DNA of 64,000 bases from Pyxidicoccus sp. MSG2 (GTDB lineage Bacteria; Myxococcota; Myxococcia; Myxococcales; Myxococcaceae), in contig NZ_JAPNKC010000001.1 in the NCBI RefSeq assembly GCF_026626705.1, positions 10,502,001 through 10,566,000 on the forward strand, read 5' to 3'. The position numbers were made by a program, and so were the translations under genes. Positions 34,057 through 41,017 of this stretch are shown here, piece after piece. The notes below the pieces were generated by a model. It did no database searches and was not told where the DNA came from. It saw nothing but the letters and a program-made list of their open reading frames with translations. The stretch's first letter is position 1; each line of letters starts with the position of its first letter.

Positions 34057-35607
34057 ATGCCAGGCCCGTTCATTGAAGACGCGCAGATCGACCACGCGCG
34101 CAAGCTGGCGGAGGAGATCGTCAACCCGATCTTCGACCTCATCCGCCGCAACACCACCGTATCCACCGAGCGCACCGTATTGCGCTTCTTCGGCATCTCC
34201 GGAGCAGGCGCGCGAGGCGTGCCGCTCGCCAACCTGATGGTCGACAAGCTCAAGGCCGCCGGGGTGCTCAACAAGGGCGCCGCCTACTGGTACGGCCGCG
34301 CGCTGCACCTGGGCGCCAAGAGCCCGCTGGAGGCCGTGGAGAAGCTGACCGCGCTGCCCACGGACAAGCTGGGCGCGCTGCCTCCCGAGCAGGAGCAGAA
34401 CCTGCGCGAGGAGGTCCGCGCCGAGGCCCGCGCCGCGATGGAGGACATGAAGTCCCGCATCGCCCAGCGCGAGGAGCTCCGGAAGCAGTTCCCCATGTCG
34501 CCCGCGCCGCACAAGTACGTCATCGTCGCCACGGGCAACATCTATGACGACGTGGACCAGGCCCGGGCCGCCGCCCAGGCCGGCGCGGACGTCATCGCCG
34601 TCATCCGGTCCACCGCGCAGTCGCTGCTGGACTACGTGCCCCACGGTGCCACCACCGAGGGCTACGGCGGCACGTACGCCACCCAGGAGAACTTCCGCAT
34701 CATGCGCGAGGCCCTGGACGAGGAGAGCCGCAAGCTCAAGCGCTACATCCAGCTCACCAACTACTCGTCCGGCCTGTGCATGTCGGAGATCGCCTTCTGC
34801 GCGGCCTACGAGAAGCTGGACATGCTCCTCAACGACGCGATGTACGGAATCCTCTTCCGCGACATCAACATGCGGCGCACGTTCATCGACCAGTATTTCA
34901 GCCGCCGCATCTGCGCCATGGCCGGCATCATCATCAACACCGGCGAGGACAACTACATCACCACCGCGGACGCGTACGACGCGGCCCACACCGTCATCGC
35001 CAGTCAGTTCATCAACGAGTGCTTCGCCAAGCGCGCGGGCCTCAAGGACTGGCAGCTGGGCATCGGCCACTCGTACGAAATCGACCCGTACCGCGACGAC
35101 ACGCTGCTGCTGGAGCTGTCGCAGGCCATGCTGGTGCGCCGCTGCTTCCCGGACGCGCCGCTGAAGTACATGCCGCCCACCAAGCACAAGGAGACGGACA
35201 TCTTCTTCAGCCACGCGTACGACGTGATGGCGGACCTGGTGGCCATCTGGACGAAGCAGGGCATCCAGCTGCTGGGCATGATGACGGAGGCCATGCACAC
35301 GCCGCTGCTCGCGGACCGTTACGTGGCGCTCAAGTCGGCTTCGTATATCCACCGCGCCGCGCGCGGCATCGACGAGGAGTTCACCGTCCGCGAGGACGGG
35401 AAGATCGCCAACCGGGCCCGCGAGGTGTTCGGCCAGGCGATGAAGCTCCTCCAGGAGTGCCGTGACGAGGGCATGGTGGCGGCCATCGGCAAGGGCCACT
35501 TCGGCGACGTGAAGCGCGAAGAGACTGGCGGCAAGGGCCTGGATGGCGTGCTGGAGAAGGCCCCGGATTACTTCAACCCGTTCCTGGAACTCCTGGAGGC
35601 AGCGTGA
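34057..35607 (+). CDS. kamD: D-lysine/L-beta-lysine 5,6-aminomutase, alpha subunit
   Basis: A 516-residue protein, the large TIM-barrel subunit of the adenosylcobalamin- and PLP-dependent 5,6-aminomutase. Recognisable family segments are TVSTERTVLRFFGISGAGARG near the N-terminus, GADVIAVIRSTAQSLLDYVP, TTEGYGGTYATQENFRIMR, YSSGLCMSEIAFCAA and GIIINTGEDNYITTADAYDAA in overlapping stretches. It moves the terminal amino group of beta-lysine to C5, giving 3,5-diaminohexanoate. Its stop codon overlaps the ATG of the next gene (TGATG). The beta subunit kamE lies one gene downstream. The ribosome site at the ATG is weak. Confidence 0.96.
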   Translation: MPGPFIEDAQIDHARKLAEEIVNPIFDLIRRNTTVSTERTVLRFFGISGAGARGVPLANLMVDKLKAAGVLNKGAAYWYGRALHLGAKSPLEAVEKLTALPTDKLGALPPEQEQNLREEVRAEARAAMEDMKSRIAQREELRKQFPMSPAPHKYVIVATGNIYDDVDQARAAAQAGADVIAVIRSTAQSLLDYVPHGATTEGYGGTYATQENFRIMREALDEESRKLKRYIQLTNYSSGLCMSEIAFCAAYEKLDMLLNDAMYGILFRDINMRRTFIDQYFSRRICAMAGIIINTGEDNYITTADAYDAAHTVIASQFINECFAKRAGLKDWQLGIGHSYEIDPYRDDTLLLELSQAMLVRRCFPDAPLKYMPPTKHKETDIFFSHAYDVMADLVAIWTKQGIQLLGMMTEAMHTPLLADRYVALKSASYIHRAARGIDEEFTVREDGKIANRAREVFGQAMKLLQECRDEGMVAAIGKGHFGDVKREETGGKGLDGVLEKAPDYFNPFLELLEAA

Positions 35608-36080
35608 TGCTCGGTACGATTCTCGCCGTGGTGGTGGCGGCTGGTGGCTCCGCGGATGCACTGGCGCAGTTCCAGGTGAAGAACGTGTCCCTCCAGGTGC
35701 CGGCGGCCTGGACCCGCTCGACGGAGGACGGCACGAACAAGTTCTCCGCGCCCAGCGGTGACGCCTACTTCCTGGTGGACGTGGGCGCGGTGCAGAGCGC
35801 GGGCATGAAGGGCGACACGTGCGTGGACAAGATCGTCAAGTCCATTGGCGGCGCCAACTGGGAGCGCATGAGGGTGGGCGGGCAGGCGGCGGCGAAGCGG
35901 CTGGACTCGGACACCGCGCCCAACGGCGGCACCGTGGACACGGTGACGTACGTGGGCTGTGACGGCCGTACCACCTGGTCCGTCGTCTTCTACCTGGAGC
36001 AGGGGAAGAAGGAGCGGTTCGGTCCGCTGGCGGACAAGGTGGGCACCAGCGTGAAGCTGCAGCGGTTCGGGGGGAAATGA
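35607..36080 (+). CDS. Small exported protein inserted between kamD and kamE
   Basis: A 157-residue protein whose ATG overlaps the kamD stop (TGATG), with CTGGAGGCAG upstream. A short signal-like segment (GTILAVVVAAGGSADALAQ) precedes a beta-rich domain (QVKNVSLQVPAAWTRSTEDG, FLVDVGAVQSAG, TVDTVTYVGCDGRTTWSVVFY) with two cysteines, DTCVDKI and VGCDGR, that could form a disulfide. The fold resembles PsbP-like or DUF1795-type domains, but I do not claim the family. A periplasmic protein is unexpected inside a cytosolic amino-acid mutase operon. kamE starts four bases after its stop. Confidence 0.8.
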   Translation: MLGTILAVVVAAGGSADALAQFQVKNVSLQVPAAWTRSTEDGTNKFSAPSGDAYFLVDVGAVQSAGMKGDTCVDKIVKSIGGANWERMRVGGQAAAKRLDSDTAPNGGTVDTVTYVGCDGRTTWSVVFYLEQGKKERFGPLADKVGTSVKLQRFGGK

Positions 36081-36084
36081 TCCG

Positions 36085-36870
36085 ATGGTGAAGCCGAGCA
36101 AGCAGATCATCCGTCCCTACGGCGACCGGCGCGACGACGGCGTGGTGCAGCTGTCGTTCACCCTGCCGGTGCCGTTGTCGGAGAAGGCCAAGGAGGCCGC
36201 CGCCGTCTTCGCCAAGAAGATGGGGTTCTCCGACGTGAAGGTGGCCGCCGCCGAGCGCGCGGCCGACAACTACACGTTCTTCGTCGTCTACGCCCGCTCG
36301 GGCATGTACCTGGACTACGCCGAAATCGACGTGCCCGAGGTCATCGTCAAGAAGATGTCCTTCGACGACCTCAACGCCTTCATCAAGGAGAAGGTGGGCC
36401 GGCGCATCGTCGTGTTCGGCGCGTGCACCGGTACGGACACGCACACGGTGGGCATCGACGCCATCCTGAACATGAAGGGCTACGCGGGCGACTACGGCCT
36501 GGAGCGCTACCCCGGCTTCGAGGCGTACAACCTGGGCAGCCAGGTTCCCAACGAGGACCTCATCAAGAAGGCGATGGCGAAGAACGCCGACGCCATTCTC
36601 GTGAGCCAGGTCGTCACGCAGCGCGACGTGCACAAGGACAACTCGCGTCAGTTCATCGACGTGGCGAAGGCGGCGGGCATCCACGGCAAGGTCCAGTTGC
36701 TGCTGGGCGGGCCGCGCGTGGACCACAAGCTGGCACTGGAGCTGGGCTTCGACGCCGGCTTCGGTCCGGGCACCAAGGCGTCGGACGTGGCCAACTACAT
36801 CGTTCATGCGCTCCTGAAGAAGGAAGGCAAGGAGCCGCACGGCATGCACTACCAGGGAGAGCCCACGTGA
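36085..36870 (+). CDS. kamE: D-lysine/L-beta-lysine 5,6-aminomutase, beta subunit
   Basis: A 261-residue cobalamin- and PLP-binding subunit. The base-off/His-on motif is GTDTHTVGIDAIL with His120; Lys131 in NMKGYAGDYG lies 11 residues on. In the Clostridium sticklandii enzyme the corresponding pair is His133 and the PLP lysine Lys144, also 11 apart, so both cofactor sites look intact. The C-terminal Rossmann half ends with LLLGGPRVDHKLALELGFDAGFG. With KamD it catalyses radical 1,2-amino migration using adenosylcobalamin. Its stop overlaps the GTG start of kal. Confidence 0.96.
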   Translation: MVKPSKQIIRPYGDRRDDGVVQLSFTLPVPLSEKAKEAAAVFAKKMGFSDVKVAAAERAADNYTFFVVYARSGMYLDYAEIDVPEVIVKKMSFDDLNAFIKEKVGRRIVVFGACTGTDTHTVGIDAILNMKGYAGDYGLERYPGFEAYNLGSQVPNEDLIKKAMAKNADAILVSQVVTQRDVHKDNSRQFIDVAKAAGIHGKVQLLLGGPRVDHKLALELGFDAGFGPGTKASDVANYIVHALLKKEGKEPHGMHYQGEPT

Positions 36871-37265
36871 GCACGGGGACCAAGGCCATCATCCGCCTGC
36901 GCATGAGCAGCCACGACGCGCACTATGGCGGCAACCTGGTGGACGGCGCGCGCATGCTGGGCCTCTTCGGCGACGTGGCCACGGAGCTGTGCATCCGCAG
37001 CGACGGCGACGAGGGGCTGTTCCGCGCCTACGACTCGGTGGAGTTCCTCGCGCCCGTTTACGCCGGGGACTTCATCGAGGCGGAAGGGGAGATTGTCAGC
37101 GCGGGCAACACGTCGCGGAAGATGCGCTTCGAGGCGCGCAAGGTCATCCGGCCGCGCACGGACGTGAACGATTCGGCGGCGGACCTGTTGCAGGAGCCGG
37201 TGGTGGTGTGCCGTGCTTCGGGCACCTGCGTGGTTCCGAAGGACAAGCAGCGAGGTCAGCGATGA
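36867..37265 (+). CDS. kal: 3-aminobutyryl-CoA ammonia-lyase
   Basis: A 132-residue hotdog-fold protein starting at a GTG that overlaps the kamE stop. Segments MSSHDAHYGGNLVDGARML, FGDVATELCIRSDGDEG and DSVEFLAPVYAGDFIEAEGE match the small Kal family and place the acidic/His active-site region early in the helix. It removes ammonia from 3-aminobutyryl-CoA to give crotonyl-CoA, which enters beta-oxidation-type metabolism. The assignment rests on the family pattern and on its place between kamE and kce. Its stop overlaps the kce start (ATGA). Confidence 0.92.
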   Translation: MSTGTKAIIRLRMSSHDAHYGGNLVDGARMLGLFGDVATELCIRSDGDEGLFRAYDSVEFLAPVYAGDFIEAEGEIVSAGNTSRKMRFEARKVIRPRTDVNDSAADLLQEPVVVCRASGTCVVPKDKQRGQR

Positions 37266-38089
37266 GCACTCCCATGGTCATCACCGCGGCGATGGTGGGC
37301 GCGGAGACGACGCGCGAGCAGAATCCGAATCTGCCCATTACCGCCGAGGAGATTGCCGAGGACGCGGCGCGCTGCCGCGAGGCCGGCGCCGCCATGGTGC
37401 ACCTGCACGTGCGCACGGCGGACGGCAAGCCGTCGCAGGACGCGGAGCTGTTCCGGGCCGCCATCCGCGCCATCCGCAAGCGCACGGACGTGCTCATCCA
37501 GACGTCCACCGGCGGCGCGGTGGGCATGACGGTGGACCAGCGCTGCGGCCCGCTGACGCTCACCGGGCCGGACAGGCCGGACATGGCCACGCTGACCACC
37601 GGCACGGTGAACTTCGGCGAGGACGTGTTCTGGAACCCGCGCCCGCTGGTGCGGGACATCGCGAAGCGCATCCGCGCGCTCGGCCTGCGGCCGGAGCTGG
37701 AGTGCTTCGACGTGGGCATGATTGACGAGGCCCGCTACCTGGCGAAGGAGGGGCTGGTGGACCTGCCGGCGCACTTCGACTTCGTGCTGGGCGTGCCGGG
37801 CACGCTGCAGCCTCGGCCCGAGGTGCTGGATTTCATGATTGCCGCGCTGCCGGAGGGCTCCACCTGGACGGTGGCGGGCGTGGGCCGGCACCAGCTGCCC
37901 TACGTGGACGAGGCAGCGAAGCGCGGAGGCAACGCGCGCGTGGGCCTGGAGGACAACATCTACGTGTCCAAGGGCGTGCTCGCGAAGGGCAACTGGGAGC
38001 TGGTCGCCGAGGCCGCCAAGCGCGCCCGGGCGAACGGCCGCGAGCCGGCGACGCCCGAGCAGGCCCGCAAGCTGCTGCGCCTCGCCTGA
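37262..38089 (+). CDS. kce: 3-keto-5-aminohexanoate cleavage enzyme
   Basis: A 275-residue TIM-barrel enzyme of the BKACE (DUF849) family. The zinc site is visible as Glu15 (AAMVGAETT) and HLH at 47-49 (AAMVHLHVRTADGK), with a C-terminal acidic residue in RVGLEDNIYVSKG. The substrate loop TSTGGAVGMT and the segment GVGRHQLPYVDEA are typical. It condenses 3-keto-5-aminohexanoate with acetyl-CoA and cleaves the product to acetoacetate and 3-aminobutyryl-CoA, which kal then uses. It is the last gene of the tightly overlapped run from kamD; a hairpin follows ten bases later. Confidence 0.95.
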   Translation: MSTPMVITAAMVGAETTREQNPNLPITAEEIAEDAARCREAGAAMVHLHVRTADGKPSQDAELFRAAIRAIRKRTDVLIQTSTGGAVGMTVDQRCGPLTLTGPDRPDMATLTTGTVNFGEDVFWNPRPLVRDIAKRIRALGLRPELECFDVGMIDEARYLAKEGLVDLPAHFDFVLGVPGTLQPRPEVLDFMIAALPEGSTWTVAGVGRHQLPYVDEAAKRGGNARVGLEDNIYVSKGVLAKGNWELVAEAAKRARANGREPATPEQARKLLRLA

Positions 38090-38098
38090 GCGGCGCAC

Positions 38099-38126
38099 GG
38101 ACCCGGGCCACGGCCGGCCCGGGTCC
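38099..38126 (+). terminator. GC-rich hairpin after kce
   Basis: GGACCCGGGCC and GGCCCGGGTCC form an essentially perfect stem just after the kce stop codon. The following bases are ACCCCCGAATCATC, without a T-tract. It most likely marks the 3' end of the lysine-degradation transcript, by termination or by protecting the RNA end. Confidence 0.5.
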
Positions 38127-38235
38127 ACCCCCGAATCATCGTCAGGAACCACGGTCCTGCTCGCCCTGGAGCTCCCGGACACGCCACGGGTATGCCCGGC
38201 TTCCAGCGCATGCAGGGCCCAGGAAGGATGACCGA

Positions 38236-39012
38236 ATGGACACGGAGCTGAAGGGCAGGGGCGTTCTCGTCACGGGCGGCGCGGGGGGAATCGGCACGGC
38301 GTTGACTCGTGCCTTCACCGAGGAGGGCGCGAAGGTGGCGGTGCACTACCACTCCAACGCGAAAGGGGCGGAGGCGCTGGCTCGCGAGGTGGGCGGCACG
38401 GCGGTGCACGCGGACCTGACGGTGGAGGCGGACGTGGACGCGCTGGTGCCCGCGGCGGTGTCCGCGCTGGGGCGGCTGGACGTGCTGGTGTGCAACGCGG
38501 GCGTGTGGCCGAAGCCCGACGAGGCGGTGTGGCAGATGTCGCTTGCGCGCTGGCGCCGCACGCTGGCGGAGAACCTGGACAGCGTCTTCCTGAGCTGCCG
38601 CGCCTTCCTGCGGCACGTGGCCACCACGGGCACGGGCAACATCGTCATCATCAGCTCCACGGCGGGGCTGTTCGGCGAGGCGGGGCACTCGGACTACGCG
38701 GCCGCGAAGGGCGCGCTGGCGGGCGGCTTCGTCAAGAGCCTGAAGAACGAACTGGGCCGCATTGCCCCGCTGGGCCGCGTCAACGTGGTGTGCCCGGGGT
38801 GGACGGCGGTGGAGCGGCACGGCGACAAGATGAACGACCCGGGCTTCGTGAAACGCGTGACGCGCACGATGCCGCTGCGCAAGGTCGGTCAGCCGGAGGA
38901 CGTGGCGCGCGTCGTGGTGTCGCTCGCCTCTGACCGCGTCTCCGGCCACGTCACGGGCGAGGTCATCACCGTGGCTGGAGGCATGGAAGGACGGGTGCTT
39001 CATGACACTTGA
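38236..39012 (+). CDS. Short-chain dehydrogenase/reductase (FabG-like)
   Basis: A 258-residue classical SDR. The cofactor motif is VTGGAGGIGTALTRAF (TGxxxGIG), the NAG motif is LVCNAGVWPKPDEA, and the catalytic triad is Ser in VIISSTAGLFG with YAAAKGALAG (YxxxK). The FabG/BKR type reduces or oxidises beta-hydroxy/keto substrates with NAD(P)H. It overlaps the downstream methyltransferase by 11 bases, so the two are translated together and may modify the same small molecule. It follows the lysine cluster but is separated by a hairpin and 145 bases, so membership of that pathway is doubtful. Confidence 0.9.
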   Translation: MDTELKGRGVLVTGGAGGIGTALTRAFTEEGAKVAVHYHSNAKGAEALAREVGGTAVHADLTVEADVDALVPAAVSALGRLDVLVCNAGVWPKPDEAVWQMSLARWRRTLAENLDSVFLSCRAFLRHVATTGTGNIVIISSTAGLFGEAGHSDYAAAKGALAGGFVKSLKNELGRIAPLGRVNVVCPGWTAVERHGDKMNDPGFVKRVTRTMPLRKVGQPEDVARVVVSLASDRVSGHVTGEVITVAGGMEGRVLHDT

Positions 39013-39787
39013 CGTCGACGTGAGGCAATACAACCGCGAGGCGTGGAACCGGCAGGTGGCGAAGGGCGACCGGTGGACGGTACCGGTGGGCCCGGAAGTC
39101 ATCGCCGCGGCGAGGCGCGGGGAGTGGAGTGTGGTGCTCACCCCCAACAAGCCCGTGCCGCGCGCGTGGTTCGGGGATCTGAAGGGCCGGGACGTGCTGT
39201 GCCTGGCGGGCGCGGGCGGGCAGCAGGCGCCGGTATTCGCCGCGGCCGGGGCGCGGGTGGCGGTGCTGGACAACTCGCCGGCGCAGCTCGGGCAGGACCG
39301 CCTGGTGGCCGAGCGCGATGGCCTGGAAGTGCGGCTGGTGGAGGGGGACATGCGAGACCTGTCCTCCTTCGCGGAGGGGAGCTTCGACCTCGTCTTCCAC
39401 CCGTGCTCCAACTGCTTCGTGGACGCCATCCGCCCCGTGTGGCGCGAGGCGTACCGCGTGCTGCGCCCCGGAGGCGTGTTGCTGTCCGGCATCTGCAATC
39501 CGGTCATCTACCTGATGGACCCGGCGCTGGAGCAGCAGGGCGTCATGCAACTCAAGTACAAGATGCCGTACTCGGACTTCACCAGCCTCACCGACGAGGA
39601 GCGTGCCCGGTACAAGGACGAGCCGCTCGTCTTCGCGCACTCGTTGGAGGACCAGCTCGGTGGTCAGACGGACGCGGGCTTCGCCATCACCGGCCTCTAC
39701 GAGGACACCCACGTTGCCGGGGACAAGCTCTCCGAGTACCTCGCCGGCTTCATCGCCACGCGCGCGGTGAAGCTCGCGACGCGGTAG
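39002..39787 (+). CDS. Class I SAM-dependent methyltransferase
   Basis: A 261-residue protein. The SAM-binding motif I is DVLCLAGAGGQQAPVFAAAGA, followed by the acidic end of strand 2 in VAVLDNSPAQL and the motif RLVEGDMRDLSSF. A later YRVLRPGGVLLSG is the usual motif III region. The N-terminal stretch EAWNRQVAKGDRWTVPVGPE is characteristic of a methyltransferase subgroup found with metabolic genes. The acceptor is unknown. Its start lies inside the end of the SDR gene. Confidence 0.9.
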   Translation: MTLDVDVRQYNREAWNRQVAKGDRWTVPVGPEVIAAARRGEWSVVLTPNKPVPRAWFGDLKGRDVLCLAGAGGQQAPVFAAAGARVAVLDNSPAQLGQDRLVAERDGLEVRLVEGDMRDLSSFAEGSFDLVFHPCSNCFVDAIRPVWREAYRVLRPGGVLLSGICNPVIYLMDPALEQQGVMQLKYKMPYSDFTSLTDEERARYKDEPLVFAHSLEDQLGGQTDAGFAITGLYEDTHVAGDKLSEYLAGFIATRAVKLATR

Positions 39788-39859
39788 GACGTGGAGCAGG
39801 AGGGCGGGCTCCGGCGTCAATCGCGGAGCCTGCCTTTCCGGACCGGTTCAGAGGGGGAT

Positions 39860-39888
39860 TTAACCTTTTGCCGGGCGCGGGGTTCTTA
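39860..39888 (+). promoter_or_regulatory. Possible ECF-type promoter upstream of the His-rich periplasmic protein
   Basis: TTTAACCTTTT (AACC core at 39862-39865) and GTTCTT (39882-39887) are 16 bases apart, resembling AACC/CGTC-type promoters of extracytoplasmic-function sigma factors that respond to envelope stress. It lies about 65 bases before the start codon. Evidence is pattern only. Confidence 0.3.
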
Positions 39889-39951
39889 CAGGCAGGAGAC
39901 GACGGGAGGCCGGAGTCCCGGCGTCGTCGTGAACCCGAGGAGAATCCCATC

Positions 39952-40356
39952 ATGAGCCTGACGTCTGCCCTGCGGTCCGCTGTCGTTGCGTCGCTGCTGT
40001 TCGCCGTTCCGGTGCTGGCCGCCGAGTCCACGCCCACGCAGGCCCCCTCGGAGCAGGGGACCCACGAGGGCAGGGGCCATCGGCACCACAAGCACGGGGG
40101 GCGGTTCTTCCACCTGGAGAAGCGGTTGGACCGGGCGGTGGCCGAGGGTCGACTCACCCAGGCCCAGGCCGACCAGTTCAAGACCGAGGGCAAGCAGCTG
40201 CGCGAGGAGATGAAGGCCCAGCGCGAGGCGGCGGGTGGTCAGCTCACCGACGAGCAGCGCACTCAGATGAAGGACAAGATGAAGGCCTTCAAGGAGAAGG
40301 TGAAGAGCGTCGTCAAGCCGAAGGATGGCCAGCCCGCGCCCACGCAGAAGCTGTAG
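39952..40356 (+). CDS. Small periplasmic His-rich, Spy/CpxP-like protein
   Basis: A 134-residue protein with GAGGAGAAT before the ATG at 39952. The signal peptide is SAVVASLLFAVPVLAAES. The mature N-terminus has a histidine cluster (HEGRGHRHHKHGG) that could bind Ni, Zn or Cu. The rest is helical and charged (LEKRLDRAVAEGRLTQAQADQFK, REEMKAQREA, TQMKDKMKAFKEKVKSVV), reminiscent of Spy/CpxP and periplasmic heavy-metal-resistance proteins that chaperone proteins or sense metal. No LTxxQ motif pair is present, so the family is not firm. Confidence 0.78.
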   Translation: MSLTSALRSAVVASLLFAVPVLAAESTPTQAPSEQGTHEGRGHRHHKHGGRFFHLEKRLDRAVAEGRLTQAQADQFKTEGKQLREEMKAQREAAGGQLTDEQRTQMKDKMKAFKEKVKSVVKPKDGQPAPTQKL

Positions 40357-40386
40357 CCACCCTGCACTCCGGGCCCGACTGGAGCG

Positions 40387-40995
40387 TCACCGGGGCTCGG
40401 AGCGGTAGGGCGCGTGTGAGTAGTACTTGGGCCGCGCGTCGAGGCGTACGTGCAGCCAGGACACCCCGAGTCCGGATGTGCTCACCCACACGGGCGCGGC
40501 GCGGCTCGCCCACCAGACTTCGACCTCGCTTCCGACAGCGCTCCACAGTGCCCGCGTCTGCGCCTCTGGAGCCTCGCGCACGAAGCGTGCGAGGTGGGCG
40601 TAGGCGTGGCGCGGGCCGAGCTCGCAGGGCACGACCAGCCGCGCATCTCCGCCCAGGTTGCCAAAACTTCGTACCGGTGCTGGCCCCGGCGTCAGGTGCG
40701 CGGCGAAGGGCTCGGGGCCTGCACCCACCGTGCGCAGCGCGGGCGCGTCGACCAGGACCATCTCGAAGGGCTGCTCGCGAGTCGCCGCGGAGACCGCGGG
40801 CGTCTCCCAGAAGAACGCCTCGAGAGGGCTCTCCGCGAGCGTCCGGGTGAGGAGATCGCGTGCCTCGGTGGACTCACGGACCAGCGCCGCGAACCGGCCC
40901 CAGGACACCGGCGCCCCGTCTTCCACGAGCCGATAGCGCGTGGTGCGCGGGTCCAGCGTCTCACTTCGGAACGAGAGGGGCCGCGGTGTCGCCAT
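40387..40995 (-). CDS. DUF6940-like hypothetical protein
   Basis: A 202-residue soluble protein; the ATG at 40995 has GAGGG about ten bases upstream. Motifs include SFGNLGGDARLVVPCEL, HLARFVREAPEAQ and a very recognisable C-terminus, STSGLGVSWLHVRLDARPKY, followed by YSHAPYR. From memory this C-terminal pattern belongs to the DUF6940 family; function unknown. No signal or membrane segment. It lies 22 bases downstream of the ChaN-like gene on the same strand, so the pair is probably co-transcribed. Confidence 0.8.
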   Translation of the reverse strand: MATPRPLSFRSETLDPRTTRYRLVEDGAPVSWGRFAALVRESTEARDLLTRTLAESPLEAFFWETPAVSAATREQPFEMVLVDAPALRTVGAGPEPFAAHLTPGPAPVRSFGNLGGDARLVVPCELGPRHAYAHLARFVREAPEAQTRALWSAVGSEVEVWWASRAAPVWVSTSGLGVSWLHVRLDARPKYYSHAPYRSEPR

Positions 40996-41017
40996 GTCCG
41001 TGGCCCTCGGTGGCAAC

